Assembly (NCBI RefSeq): GCF_001017175.1
Contig: NZ_LCYG01000020.1
Coordinates: 186,001 to 250,000 of the forward strand
Length of the DNA: 64,000 bases
Origin: Microvirga vignae
Lineage (GTDB): Bacteria > Pseudomonadota > Alphaproteobacteria > Rhizobiales > Beijerinckiaceae
Direction of reading: 5' to 3'
Of the stretch, positions 17,440 through 25,861 are shown in pieces. The translations under genes were made by a program, and so were the position numbers. How positions within the stretch are numbered: the stretch's first letter is position 1; every line of letters starts with the position of its first letter. The notes under the pieces were generated by a model. The model worked only from the letters and a program-made list of their open reading frames with translations. It was not told the DNA's origin and did not search any database.

Positions 17440-20179
17440 GAACCCGCAAGCGATGGGCTTCGGTGCCCAAAGGGCGCGAAACCAGAGGTATTCCCGGGTA
17501 CCGCCCCAGAACCTTTGTGTGCCCCATGGGAAGGTGAGTTCGAGCGGTATGGGGGGTGCCCCCGCGGTCGCGGGAATGGCGATGAAGTTGCCGCCAAGCG
17601 GTCATCGCATGATTGCAGAGCCCACGCAAAAGGCGAAGCGCGTCAGCTGGCGCGGACTGAAAGAGCGCATGAAACGGCTCCCTCAGAGGCGATGGCGGCC
17701 AGAAGTTTTGTGTATCCTCATCAATCGAGAGTCGTTCCCAGTCATGATAAGAGAATTCACCAATGCTCCGGATTGAGAACCCACTAGCGATGCCGAGCTC
17801 ATCGATGCGCGTGCGCTCACTCTCGGGTTTTCCGAGCGCCGCAAGGCTGCGCTCGGAGGCCTTTTGCAACTCCTTTCTCTCCCGCGCGACCTGATCGTCG
17901 GGAAGCTCTTTCGTCAGGTGTGCAAGGGTCAGCTCGACCAGCAACTGGGGGTGTGAGCGCGCGAGATAACCCGAAAAGCCGACCAACTCCTCAAACTGGC
18001 GGCTCCGCATGCGATCTGCCCGGATGACGCGCTCAAGATACTCGGTTGTGAGTTCCGGTTCGGTCCGGGACGATGTGAGAATGAGCGCTGAGAGCCGACG
18101 CCGGAAATCGCCGAAATCAGGAACCTGATGCCAGCGGCTTGATGTCGGCGTCGGCACATCGTCCGACGACACGCAGTCAATTTCGCGAAGCCACTCTGCG
18201 CACCTCGATATGATCGCCTTCGAAATGGGATTGGGGTAGTCCCAGAGCGCGTTCTGCCAGATCTCGAATACAGCGACAATCTCTGGGTAGAGACGTGAAG
18301 GGATCTCGTCGAGGCGGGCAAGAATAAAAGTGATCAGGCGGCGCCATGCCGCGAAATCGGATGGCCAGCCAAGGAGGTCCGCGAACCGCTGGCGCTGCTC
18401 TTGGGGTAGATTGCCCGCGAGGATCGTTGGATTCGGGATGGTCTTTTCAGACTGGAACCAGACGAGTACCTTCTCAAGCAGGCGGAAGTCATTGGCATAA
18501 ACTGCGGTCGCGAAGCGCTCCGGAGCAACTTCGAATTTAGCCGAGCCAAGGGGGCCAACGAGCCAAGCGCGCATCCACTGGGACCTCAGACCAGACGTTT
18601 CGGCCTGCGCCAGGTAGGCCCCCCAATTCTGGTCTTCGGTGTACTCCCACTGCGATAGCAGCTCGACGACACGAGCGACAGCCGGCGGCTCGCCACAAGC
18701 TCTAATCTCATCAAGCCACTGCGACGCCTGATCGGCTAGAACGTGAAAGAAGGCCCGCTCAAAGAAGATGTCGTGGGCAAATCGGACAGAGTGTCCCGCC
18801 CGGGCATCCTGCAGGATGCCGTCCGTCCTCAGGTCGTCGATGTGAGCAACCGACTTTAGCTGGCTGAGTCTGATCGGCTGACTGAGCTGTCGCGCGCGAA
18901 CCGTGGCGAGATCGAGTATCGCACGTTGCCGTTCAACCGCACTCTGACCAGAAGCGTTGTAGCCGCCGCGCTTCCACCAGTTCTCGATCAGATCGATTTC
19001 GGACTGGGGCGTGAAGGACGGCCCCCTCGGATCGGCGATGAAACTTTGGTTCAGGACCTTGGCAAAGAACGGTCGCCGCACGATCGCCTTGACCTGACGC
19101 GTGCCAAACAGGAGTGATCGGAGATGGGGTTTTGCGTTGGCGAGAAGCTCCGCCTCGTCATCGTTCAGAGCGTCGACGCCAAGCGTCTCAACCTTGGCTA
19201 GAGCAAGCACGTCGCCCAGCCAGTTGCGCAGAATCTCAATCTCAGTGTCGCGGAGGGAGACGACGATCCGCCAGTTGCCGAGCAGCGGAGACTGCACAAC
19301 GGTGCGGATCACATCCAGCACAACAGGTTGGTGCTCCTTCTCGACTCGATCAATCGCGTCGATAAAAAGGATCGGCGTACCCGCCGCCCCGATCTCAACG
19401 AGTAGGTGTTCGAGGGAAGCGCTCGACATCCCTTGGGACGCCGCGTAGCTGATCCAACTCGTGCCTTCGAGCTGCTCTGCTTTGAGGAAAAGTGTTGGAC
19501 CGTCTTTGAGCGACCGCTGAACGGCGCGGCGCATGAGCACGGACTTGCCACTGCCCGGCAGTCCGCGAACTTGAACGAGGCGGGCCGTGTTTAGCTTTGA
19601 GTCCAGCTCTGCCAGGAGTGTCGGTCGCTCAAGCTTCGTGCCTCCAACATCATCTTGGATCAGCTCCGCATAGCTCTTGGCGAGCGCGGAAACATTGTCG
19701 AGGTCGTCCTGCAAAGAGGTCGCGCCACGCAGACGCGCGACTTGCGCGATCGAGCGAACCAGCCGCGGACGATCAAACTGCCCCGCCTTGCCCGCCGAGG
19801 CTCGGGCGAGCTGGACCATTCGCGACCAGATAAGAGGCGCCTTAGCAGCGTCACCTGGGATGAGGCAGTCACGGATACGATTGATCGCTTCGGGCGGGTC
19901 AGCTGCGCCCTCGCGCAGGAAATCGAAACGGATCAGGACGAAGTGAGCGAGGAACCGGTGCACTTCCTCACTCGTGCATAGCGAACCTTTGGTGTCATTG
20001 AGGAGCGCAACCATGTCCGCTCTGACCGCCTTTTCGGCTGGGCCGGCATTTCCGCCCTCCGCGAAGCGCGCATCGAAATGCGCTGGTGTAAGGCTTTCGC
20101 GCGCCAGATCACAAAGGGTCCTGAGAGCCCTTTCCTTGGCGGAGGTTATCGTTCCGACCGCCGCCCCATGGCGGTCCAC
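17429..20179 (-). CDS. STAND NTPase core of the broken Avs-like protein
   Basis: A 916-codon frame from a GTG at 20179. That GTG is not a real start: in-frame sequence upstream (about 20180-20326) encodes meaningful residues (GATGAPARLSLQVKRELTIS and onward). Walker A GLPGSGKS is at 206-213 of this frame, Walker B ILFIDAID at 270-277, and a downstream basic stretch VSLRDTEIEIL fits the sensor-1 region of STAND ATPases. The last 35 or so residues, after RDRGGTP, are frameshift product and look like noise, ending at 17429. The true partner of this frame is the downstream one to 15127. Confidence 0.65.
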   Translation of the reverse strand: MDRHGAAVGTITSAKERALRTLCDLARESLTPAHFDARFAEGGNAGPAEKAVRADMVALLNDTKGSLCTSEEVHRFLAHFVLIRFDFLREGAADPPEAINRIRDCLIPGDAAKAPLIWSRMVQLARASAGKAGQFDRPRLVRSIAQVARLRGATSLQDDLDNVSALAKSYAELIQDDVGGTKLERPTLLAELDSKLNTARLVQVRGLPGSGKSVLMRRAVQRSLKDGPTLFLKAEQLEGTSWISYAASQGMSSASLEHLLVEIGAAGTPILFIDAIDRVEKEHQPVVLDVIRTVVQSPLLGNWRIVVSLRDTEIEILRNWLGDVLALAKVETLGVDALNDDEAELLANAKPHLRSLLFGTRQVKAIVRRPFFAKVLNQSFIADPRGPSFTPQSEIDLIENWWKRGGYNASGQSAVERQRAILDLATVRARQLSQPIRLSQLKSVAHIDDLRTDGILQDARAGHSVRFAHDIFFERAFFHVLADQASQWLDEIRACGEPPAVARVVELLSQWEYTEDQNWGAYLAQAETSGLRSQWMRAWLVGPLGSAKFEVAPERFATAVYANDFRLLEKVLVWFQSEKTIPNPTILAGNLPQEQRQRFADLLGWPSDFAAWRRLITFILARLDEIPSRLYPEIVAVFEIWQNALWDYPNPISKAIISRCAEWLREIDCVSSDDVPTPTSSRWHQVPDFGDFRRRLSALILTSSRTEPELTTEYLERVIRADRMRSRQFEELVGFSGYLARSHPQLLVELTLAHLTKELPDDQVARERKELQKASERSLAALGKPESERTRIDELGIASGFSIRSIGEFSYHDWERLSIDEDTQNFWPPSPLREPFHALFQSAPADALRLLRGLCNHAMTAWRQLHRHSRDRGGTPHTARTHLPMGHTKVLGRYPGIPLVSRPLGTEAHRLRVLGA

Positions 20180-20268
20180 GCCACTCCGAAAGTCCGGTTT
20201 TCCAAGGGTAGCCCAACTATCGCGAATGATGTCGCGGAAATCCTCGTTAGACTCCGCCTTGCTGATTG

Positions 20269-20535
20269 TCAGTTCCCGTTTGACTTGCAGGCTGAGGCGC
20301 GCGGGGGCGCCAGTCGCGCCCTCAAATCGACGATGACATCATCCAGTGGCTCACCGAAGTCACGCTGCTGGACAGCAACGCGGACCACGGTCCGGTCATC
20401 AATGCCGGGCGCATAGTCCTCGGCGAGAAGCGCCGCGAGATAAAAGGCGGCGGCATCTCCCTCAAAGGTGAAGCCTTCACCTCCCGCGAGTTCAGGTGAT
20501 TGCGGCATGAGCAGCCTTCTGAATCGGTCGAGCAA
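20269..20535 (-). CDS. N-terminal fragment of the broken STAND protein (nuclease-like)
   Basis: A short frame beginning MLDRFRRLLMPQSPELAGG; the better start may be the second Met (20508). It reads convincingly up to EPLDDVIVD and then turns into out-of-frame residues ending at 20269. Continuing in the neighbouring frame gives GATGAPARLSLQVKRELTIS. Asp in DDVIVD and the Gln-x-Lys in LQVKR are spaced as in PD-(D/E)xK nucleases such as the Cap4/DUF4297 group. This is inference from motif spacing, not a profile search. Confidence 0.5.
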   Translation of the reverse strand: MLDRFRRLLMPQSPELAGGEGFTFEGDAAAFYLAALLAEDYAPGIDDRTVVRVAVQQRDFGEPLDDVIVDLRARLAPPRASACKSNGN

Positions 20536-20944
20536 TCGCCACGTGCATCCACACGTTGCGACGAGACGATGGTGGATATGTATTTCTTCCCCAGAGTCAA
20601 TTGGCGTTACCCGTACCCGGACTTGATGAACGTCCGCGATGGATTGCGATCGGAGGTCGGCCCCACCTATTGCAGTTATCCGACACGCAATTATCGAACG
20701 ACCGCTTGGGATAGAATTCGGCCTTTAAGCGCGGCCGTGTAGAGGTTCGCTTTAGGTCTGTATTTAGACCCTCCGCTTCGAACCTCGGATCTGCTAGGGA
20801 AAAGCCAAACGTCCAATGCGGAAGAGAGTGCCCCCGCTACCCATATCATCGTATAGCAGGCAGAAGTGTTACCTCAGGCGTAACCTTAAACCGGTACATG
20901 CAGTACAGGCAGCGCCCTAAAACTATCTATGTCTTTGAAAACAT
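20536..20944. other. Intergenic region between STAND gene and tRNA-Lys
   Basis: About 400 bases of lower GC by eye, without a convincing gene. It should carry the promoter of the minus-strand STAND gene. It was searched by eye for a second copy of the tRNA 3' end; none seen. Confidence 0.5.
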
Positions 20945-21021
<77 letters not shown>

Positions 21022-21119
21022 TCGCCGAAGCGCTTTCAGCGGCGCGATCTCCGCTGAAGAGGCCGTGCGTGTAACAAACCGTACGGCCCCTGTCTAGCCC
21101 ATTTGGAGAGGTTTTTTCC

Positions 21120-21977
21120 TCAAGCTGCGGTTTTCGATTTGGCGCGGTGATAGCTGCCGTCACCTTGTGTCAAAATCCGATCCTCAGGCTGGATCTGCCC
21201 GGGCTCGATCTCTCCCTGCCCCTCCAGTTCCTTCCAGAGCGGAATCAGCCGGTCGATGTCCAGGCTCGGCCAGGCTTCGACGCCGTCGAGCACGAAGTAG
21301 GTCTCCTGGTAGTCATCGATCCGGTAGAGGGTGCGCATGACACGGCCCAGATCGAACGCGACGCGGTTCGGCGATGGGCTCTCGAGCGCAAAGATCGTCT
21401 CGCCCGGGGACGAGGCGATCCCCGCGCCGACAATGCGCATCCCTTGAGGGGTCTGGGCGAGGCCGAACTCCACCGTGTACCAGTAGAGCCGAGCCAGATA
21501 CTTCAATGCCCCATGCTCGGCGGCCACGAGGCCTGCCTTACCGTAGGATTCGAGATAGTCCGCATAGATCGGCTGCATGATCAGCGGCACGTGGCCGAAC
21601 ACGTCATGGAAGATATCGGGCTCCTCGATGTAGTCGAGCTGCTCCGGTTTGCGGATCCAGAAGCCTGCCGGGAACTGGCGATTGGCCAGCATGCGGAAAA
21701 AGGCCAGATCCGGGATGAGCCCGGGCACGGCCATGACTTCCCAGCCCGTCGCCGCCTTGAGGCGCTGGTTCATGACGCGGAAATCGGGGATCCCCTCCTC
21801 GCCGATGCCGAGGCGTTCGAGCCCTTCGAGGAACTGGTCGGCGATACGGCCCTTCAGGATCTCCCGCTGACGCTTGGCCAGGGTTCTCCAGGTGGCGTGA
21901 TCGGTCTCGGTGTAGTTCTCAAAGCCCTGATCACGGATGTAATCGCGCGGATCGTCGCTGCCGTTGGCGGTGTTCAT
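21120..21977 (-). CDS. phhA: Phenylalanine 4-monooxygenase (phenylalanine hydroxylase)
   Basis: Tetrahydrobiopterin-dependent non-haem iron enzyme converting phenylalanine to tyrosine; 285 aa, normal for bacterial monomeric PhhA. Iron ligands are visible: the two His of FHDVFGHVPL (about 124-129) and the Glu of YWYTVEFGL (about 168). Pterin/substrate-pocket sequence IRKPEQLDYIEEPDIF precedes them. The N-terminus has a short leader that includes DYTETDHATWRTL-like sequence typical of the family. It is divergent from an Lrp/AsnC regulator 129 bp away, the common arrangement for an amino-acid-responsive catabolic gene, so Lrp control is likely. No phhB is seen nearby. Confidence 0.95.
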   Translation of the reverse strand: MNTANGSDDPRDYIRDQGFENYTETDHATWRTLAKRQREILKGRIADQFLEGLERLGIGEEGIPDFRVMNQRLKAATGWEVMAVPGLIPDLAFFRMLANRQFPAGFWIRKPEQLDYIEEPDIFHDVFGHVPLIMQPIYADYLESYGKAGLVAAEHGALKYLARLYWYTVEFGLAQTPQGMRIVGAGIASSPGETIFALESPSPNRVAFDLGRVMRTLYRIDDYQETYFVLDGVEAWPSLDIDRLIPLWKELEGQGEIEPGQIQPEDRILTQGDGSYHRAKSKTAA

Positions 21978-22106
21978 GGCGTTTCCTCCGTCGTTGTTGT
22001 GTCGTTAGGATAACACCCGCTTCAGGTCATTGTTCGCCGGATCCTGCCTGGAAAAGCATCCACGCGGTCATAAAATGACCTGAAGGCCTCAATTGATGAG
22101 ATTTTC

Positions 22107-22577
22107 ATGAAGCGCCACCTGTCTCTCTCCGACCGCCGGATCCTGCGTGCCATCCAGGGGGACGGGCGCATTCCCAATTCCACCCTGGCCGAGAAGGTCG
22201 GGCTTGCCGCCTCCCCCTGCCTCAGACGCCTGAAAGCCTTGGAGGAGGATGGGATCATCGAGGGCTACCGGGCGCTCGTGAACCGCAAGGCCCTCGGCTT
22301 TGAGGTGGAGGCCTTCGTGTTCATCAAGCTGGAGCAATCGGAACCCGGCTGGCGCACCCGCCTCGTGGACCGGCTGAAAGGCTACGAGGAGGTGATCGCC
22401 TGTCATGCTCTCGCCGGCGAGGTGGACATCATCGTCCATGCGGTGGCGCGGGACATCGAGAGTTTCGGCGAGTTCACCATGAATCGGCTGCTCACGCTGC
22501 CCGGTGTGGCCGACGTACGCTCAAGCTTCGTGCTCTCGACCATCAAGCAGCAGAGCCCGATCCCGGTGCCGGATTAA
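22107..22577 (+). CDS. Lrp/AsnC family transcriptional regulator
   Basis: A 156-aa regulator with an N-terminal AsnC-type helix-turn-helix (LSDRRILRAIQGDGRIPNST, then LAEKVGLAASPCLRRLKALE) and a C-terminal RAM/ACT-like ligand domain (about 70-150). Length and order are those of local amino-acid-responsive Lrp-type regulators. It is divergently transcribed from phhA, so it is probably the regulator of phenylalanine catabolism, with phenylalanine or tyrosine as effector (inference from position). A palindromic repeat follows its stop codon. Confidence 0.92.
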   Translation: MKRHLSLSDRRILRAIQGDGRIPNSTLAEKVGLAASPCLRRLKALEEDGIIEGYRALVNRKALGFEVEAFVFIKLEQSEPGWRTRLVDRLKGYEEVIACHALAGEVDIIVHAVARDIESFGEFTMNRLLTLPGVADVRSSFVLSTIKQQSPIPVPD

Positions 22578-22600
22578 GCAAAGGCAGCTCTTTGTCTCCG

Positions 22601-22682
22601 GTCATGGCCGCACTTGTTGCGGCCATCACGTCTTTCGCCGCCTAAGACGTGGATGCCCGGCACGAGGCCGGGCATGACGGGA
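22601..22682. repeat. Intergenic palindromic repeat, GTCATGGCCG family
   Basis: GTCATGGCCGCACTTGTTGC then GGCCATCACGTC forms a stem, followed by a second hairpin around GCCCGGCACGAGGCCGGGC and ending GCATGACGGG. The same design occurs at 58580-58674, and related units at 45801-46052. It lies between the convergent Lrp-type gene and leuA, so it may end transcription in both directions. Confidence 0.65.
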
Positions 22683-22690
22683 AGGATGCT

Positions 22691-24253
22691 TTACTCCGCA
22701 GCGTGCTGCGCGTGGAGGCGAGCGCCTCGGCTCAGCAGCTTGTTGAGGGCGCCGAGATAGGCCTGAGCGGACGCGACCAGCGTGTCGGGATCGGCGGCGC
22801 GGGAGGTCACGCTGCGGCCGTCGGCGGAGAGGCGCACCGACACTTCGGCCTGCGCATCCGTGCCTTCCGTCACCGCATGCACCTGATACAGCTCCAGCAC
22901 GGCTTCGTGCGGCACCAGCGCCTTGATGGCGTTGAAGGTGGCATCCACCGGGCCGTTGCCCTCCTGCTCCTCGATCACGGCCTTGCCGTCGACCTGAAGG
23001 CGCATGGTGGCGCGCTGCGGACCGCGCGTTCCGGCGACAATGTGGAGCGAGACCAGCTTGATGCGATCATGCGCGGTGGCGATGTTCTGATCGACCAGCG
23101 CCTCGATGTCCTCGTCGTAGACGTGCTTCTTGCGATCGGCCAGATCCTTGAAGCGCTCGAACGCATCCTGGAACTGGTTGTCGGAGAGGCTGTAGCCCAG
23201 CTCGTCCAGCTTGTTGCGGAATGCCGCGCGGCCCGAATGCTTGCCCATGACGAGCGAGGTCTTGGACACGCCGACGCTTTCCGGCGTCATGATCTCGTAG
23301 GTCTGCGCATTCTTCAGCATGCCGTCCTGGTGAATGCCGCTTTCGTGCGCGAAGGCGTTCCGGCCGACGATGGCCTTGTTGTACTGCACCGGGAACGAGG
23401 TCGCAGCCGAAGCGAGCTTCGACGCGCGCGTGAGCATCGTCGTTTCGATGCCGGTCTCGAAAGGCAGCACGTCGCCGCGCGTCCTGATCGCCATCACGAT
23501 CTCTTCCAGCGCCGCATTGCCCGCACGCTCGCCGATGCCGTTGATGGTGCACTCGATCTGACGTGCGCCGCCCTCCAACGCGGCCAGCGAGTTGGCGACA
23601 GCGAGACCCAGATCGTTGTGGCAATGGGCGGAGAAGATCGCCTTGTCCGCATTCGGCACGCGCTCGCGCACCGCACGGAACATGGCGCGATATTCATCCG
23701 GCGTCGCATAGCCCACCGTATCCGGCAGGTTGATGGTGGTGGCGCCTGCCCTGATCGCAGCCTCCACGCAGCGGCACAGATAATCGATCGGCGTGCGTGT
23801 GGCGTCCATGGCCGACCATTCGATGTCCTCGATCAGGTTGCGGGCCTGGGTCACCGTGGTGGTGATGATCTCCAGCACCTCTTCCTCGGTCTTGCGCATC
23901 TGGTGCGCCAGATGGATTGGCGAGGTGGAGACGAAGGTGTGAATGCGCGGTTTCTTGGCATGGCGCACGGCCTCGCCGGCGCGGGCGATGTCGGCCGAGA
24001 TGGCGCGGGCGAGACCGGCGACGGTCGCGTTCTTCACCTGCTGCGCGATGAGGGACACGGCCTCGAAATCGCCATTGGAGGCGATGGGGAAACCCGCCTC
24101 GATGATGTCGACGCCCATGGCATCGAGCAAAGCCGCAACCTCGAGCTTTTCCTCCAGCGTCATGGTCGCGCCGGGGCATTGCTCGCCGTCGCGCAGGGTG
24201 GTGTCAAAAATGAATACGCGGTCCTTGGAGGAGCCGGTGGTGGAAGCGGTCAT
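22691..24253 (-). CDS. leuA: 2-isopropylmalate synthase
   Basis: First committed enzyme of leucine synthesis, condensing acetyl-CoA with 2-oxoisovalerate. It is 520 aa: an N-terminal HMGL-like TIM barrel opening with [17 protein letters not shown], the metal-binding HxH in [11 protein letters not shown], and the [20 protein letters not shown] signature; the C-terminal part is the LeuA dimer domain that binds leucine for feedback inhibition. The ATG at 24253 is 77 bp downstream of a leucine attenuator with a leader peptide rich in Leu, so transcription should rise when charged tRNA-Leu is scarce. It is monocistronic within the window. Confidence 0.96.
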   Translation of the reverse strand: MTASTTGSSKDRVFIFDTTLRDGEQCPGATMTLEEKLEVAALLDAMGVDIIEAGFPIASNGDFEAVSLIAQQVKNATVAGLARAISADIARAGEAVRHAKKPRIHTFVSTSPIHLAHQMRKTEEEVLEIITTTVTQARNLIEDIEWSAMDATRTPIDYLCRCVEAAIRAGATTINLPDTVGYATPDEYRAMFRAVRERVPNADKAIFSAHCHNDLGLAVANSLAALEGGARQIECTINGIGERAGNAALEEIVMAIRTRGDVLPFETGIETTMLTRASKLASAATSFPVQYNKAIVGRNAFAHESGIHQDGMLKNAQTYEIMTPESVGVSKTSLVMGKHSGRAAFRNKLDELGYSLSDNQFQDAFERFKDLADRKKHVYDEDIEALVDQNIATAHDRIKLVSLHIVAGTRGPQRATMRLQVDGKAVIEEQEGNGPVDATFNAIKALVPHEAVLELYQVHAVTEGTDAQAEVSVRLSADGRSVTSRAADPDTLVASAQAYLGALNKLLSRGARLHAQHAAE

Positions 24254-24329
24254 CGTGTCAGTCCTTCTCGGAGGGAGCGCGATCCAGGGCCTTTATGCCA
24301 TGCGCTCACGGTTGTTCTTGAGATCTTCC

Positions 24330-24377
24330 AAAAACCCCTGAGAGCCCAGGCGGCAGCGCCCAGCCGACCCTCAGGGG
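24330..24377 (-). terminator. Attenuator terminator of leuA
   Basis: On the minus strand CCCCTGAG (24377-24370) pairs with CTCAGGGG (24342-24335), followed by TTTTT (24334-24330). The interior contains a further GC-rich hairpin. The structure begins at the stop codon of the leucine-rich leader and lies 77 bp before leuA, as expected for ribosome-controlled attenuation. Confidence 0.78.
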
Positions 24378-24439
24378 CGGCTAAGGAGAAGGAGGCCAAG
24401 GAGAAGCGCGCGGCCGGCCGCTGCAGCGGTGCCGTTCAT
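24371..24439 (-). CDS. leuL: leuA leader peptide, Leu-rich (attenuator)
   Basis: A 22-codon frame, ATG at 24439, encoding MNGTAAAAGR followed by ALLLGLLLLSRP and a stop that falls at the base of the attenuator terminator. Seven leucines in an eight-residue run are the classic sensor of tRNA-Leu charging. When ribosomes stall there, an alternative pairing should prevent the terminator hairpin. The peptide itself is not expected to have a function. Confidence 0.75.
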   Translation of the reverse strand: MNGTAAAAGRALLLGLLLLSRP

Positions 24440-24706
24440 TCCAGCGCTGTGGGAGCCGATTGCCATCGCTGCCCATTCCTCCAAAGACCGCGGCCCTGCC
24501 GCGAACAACGGGCACGTTTGTAACGGGACGTTCAGGGAATGGCAAGCGCTTGAAACAAACGAAAAGCCAGAGCCCGACGATGGTATAGGAAATATCGTCC
24601 GAAGCCATGGCCCAGCTGGAGACCCTGGCCGGAGGCCAAAATGCTCTAGATCAGATCGAGCTTGGCTTTTTTCAGACCGTCCCAGCCCGAACATGAGGTG
24701 CCTTCG

Positions 24707-25018
24707 ATGACAAACGCGATCCGCGGCCTATGGCTTACCGGCCTCGTGGCCTTGCCGCTCGCCGCCTGCAACCAGACCACCTCGGGCCCTGCACAGGCGC
24801 CTGCCAGATTCCGCATGCCGGACGGCTCCGGCTGCCAGGGCGAGATCGCCCGCTACCGGGCCGTGATGAGCAACGATCTCGCCATGGGCCACGTGAACCA
24901 GACCGTCTACAACCGTGTCGACCGGGAGATCGGGCAGGCCGAGGCCGCGTGCGCCGCCGGGCGCGATGCGGAGGCGCAGCGCATGATCAACGCGACGAAA
25001 AACCGCCACGGTTATTAG
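24707..25018 (+). CDS. Small predicted lipoprotein of unknown function
   Basis: A 103-aa protein with a lipoprotein signal: GLWLTGLVALPLAACNQ, the lipobox LAAC placing the lipidated Cys near residue 20. The mature part contains DGSGCQGEIARYRAVMSNDL and a second half with two more cysteines. I start at the ATG at 24707 behind GAGGTG; an in-frame ATG 15 codons upstream would spoil the signal peptide. I recognise similar small alphaproteobacterial lipoproteins but no named family. The stop codon TAG overlaps the first bases of the 71-bp palindromic repeat. Confidence 0.75.
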   Translation: MTNAIRGLWLTGLVALPLAACNQTTSGPAQAPARFRMPDGSGCQGEIARYRAVMSNDLAMGHVNQTVYNRVDREIGQAEAACAAGRDAEAQRMINATKNRHGY

Positions 25019-25087
25019 CGCATCGTGCGGACCCGAAGGGCCGCGTCAGCGGAAAGTGGCCCCGGTTTTCCGCTTCAACGATGCGCT
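25017..25087. repeat. 71-bp dispersed palindromic repeat, copy 1
   Basis: Begins AGCGCATCGTGCGGACCCGA and ends ACGATGCGCT, so the termini are inverted repeats; the interior has GGAAAGTGG and CCGGTTTTCCGC, which can form an inner stem. A second copy with only a few differences lies at 36312-36383. Its first two bases form part of the lipoprotein stop codon. Confidence 0.8.
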
Positions 25088-25150
25088 CATTCTAGAAGGG
25101 AGCATCGGATGGATCCCGAAAGTGCAAATCCACTTTTCACGTCCGAGGCT

Positions 25151-25861
25151 CTAGTGAGTGAAGACCCACTCGAAGAAGGATTGCAGAAAGAGGGGCATCG
25201 CCTTCGGGTCGATGTCCCCCACTCCGCGGATGATCCGCACATCCTGCAATTCGGGCTCGGAGTCTTTGGCGATGTTGGCGCGGATGAGGCCTGCGCCTTC
25301 CTCCGCCGTCATCGGCAAAGTCACCATGCGCAGAAGTGCAATGGTCGGCCAGCGCTGGACGATGATCCACTCGTCATCCACGTGGAACTCGTTCTCCCGA
25401 AGGCCTGTCTCTTCGATCAGCTCGCGTGTCAGGCTGGAGGCAAGATCGACAGTGCCGTCAGGCCTGAGATCCGACAGATCCGGTGTGCCCGCCGCGAAAT
25501 AGACGCGGCCCGCATTCGTGGTATGCGCGCCCATGACGCCGCAGATGAAAGCGCCGTCCGATCCGCGCAAAGCGCCCATGGCGAAGCCGTTGGCAATGCT
25601 CTTGTCGGGATAGCCGCTGTCGATCCAGGCAACGAAATCAGCGTAGCTCGTCTCGAAGTAGGTGTTGCGGCACAAGTCCTTTTCGAACTCGACATTGCGG
25701 AGCAGCAGAACCCGCCCATTGAACATCTTCGGCTTGTCCGCCGTGCGGCGCTTCCAGTTCGCCGCGATGAGATCGCGATTCTGCTCCGCCCAGGCCCATT
25801 CCATGGGCACGCATCTCGCCTCGACGCGTGAGACGCGCCTGATCAGAACCTCACGATTCAC
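25151..25861 (-). CDS. Nudix hydrolase family protein (atypical box)
   Basis: A 236-aa protein with a partial Nudix box: LTRELIEETGL supplies the REUxEExGU core (about residue 150), which binds the divalent metal and pyrophosphate substrate. The upstream half of the box, GX5E, is not recognisable, since the position of its Glu is Val. It starts at a GTG (25861) that overlaps the stop of the PhzF-like gene by four bases, so the two are translationally coupled; the open frame upstream lies inside that gene. Last gene of the pdxY-phzF-nudix minus-strand operon. Substrate unknown, perhaps a damaged or cofactor nucleotide. Confidence 0.75.
   Translation of the reverse strand: MNREVLIRRVSRVEARCVPMEWAWAEQNRDLIAANWKRRTADKPKMFNGRVLLLRNVEFEKDLCRNTYFETSYADFVAWIDSGYPDKSIANGFAMGALRGSDGAFICGVMGAHTTNAGRVYFAAGTPDLSDLRPDGTVDLASSLTRELIEETGLRENEFHVDDEWIIVQRWPTIALLRMVTLPMTAEEGAGLIRANIAKDSEPELQDVRIIRGVGDIDPKAMPLFLQSFFEWVFTH

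Larger units (their letters stand above)
15127..20535 (-). pseudogene. Avs-like STAND NTPase with N-terminal nuclease domain, broken by two frameshifts
   Basis: Three consecutive minus-strand open frames join into one coherent protein of about 1,790 residues if one base is restored near 20324 and one removed at the C6 run 17551-17556. Order: PD-(D/E)xK-like nuclease segment (LDDVIVD, then LQVKRELTIS across the first break), P-loop STAND NTPase (Walker A GLPGSGKS, Walker B ILFIDAID), then a long helical C-terminal region with no clear family. At the second break the upstream frame reads DRGGTP and the downstream frame continues IPLELTFPWG with no loss. This layout of effector, STAND and very long sensor is that of Avs anti-phage proteins. 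It could be a pseudogene, an assembly error or a frameshift switch. Family assignment is inference. Confidence 0.7.

Noticed and set aside
14372-20944. Second copy of the tRNA-Lys 3' end as an att site
   Set aside because: Searched by eye for TACACCCACCA or its complement near the left edge; none seen, so an integration event is not demonstrated.
21147-22013. Plus-strand open frame opposite phhA
   Set aside because: Antisense shadow; phenylalanine hydroxylase is clear on the minus strand.
22649-24523. Open frame of 624 codons on the plus strand opposite leuA
   Set aside because: It mirrors the leuA codons on the other strand, has no family signature, and reads as His/Asp/Gly-rich antisense protein typical of GC-rich genomes.
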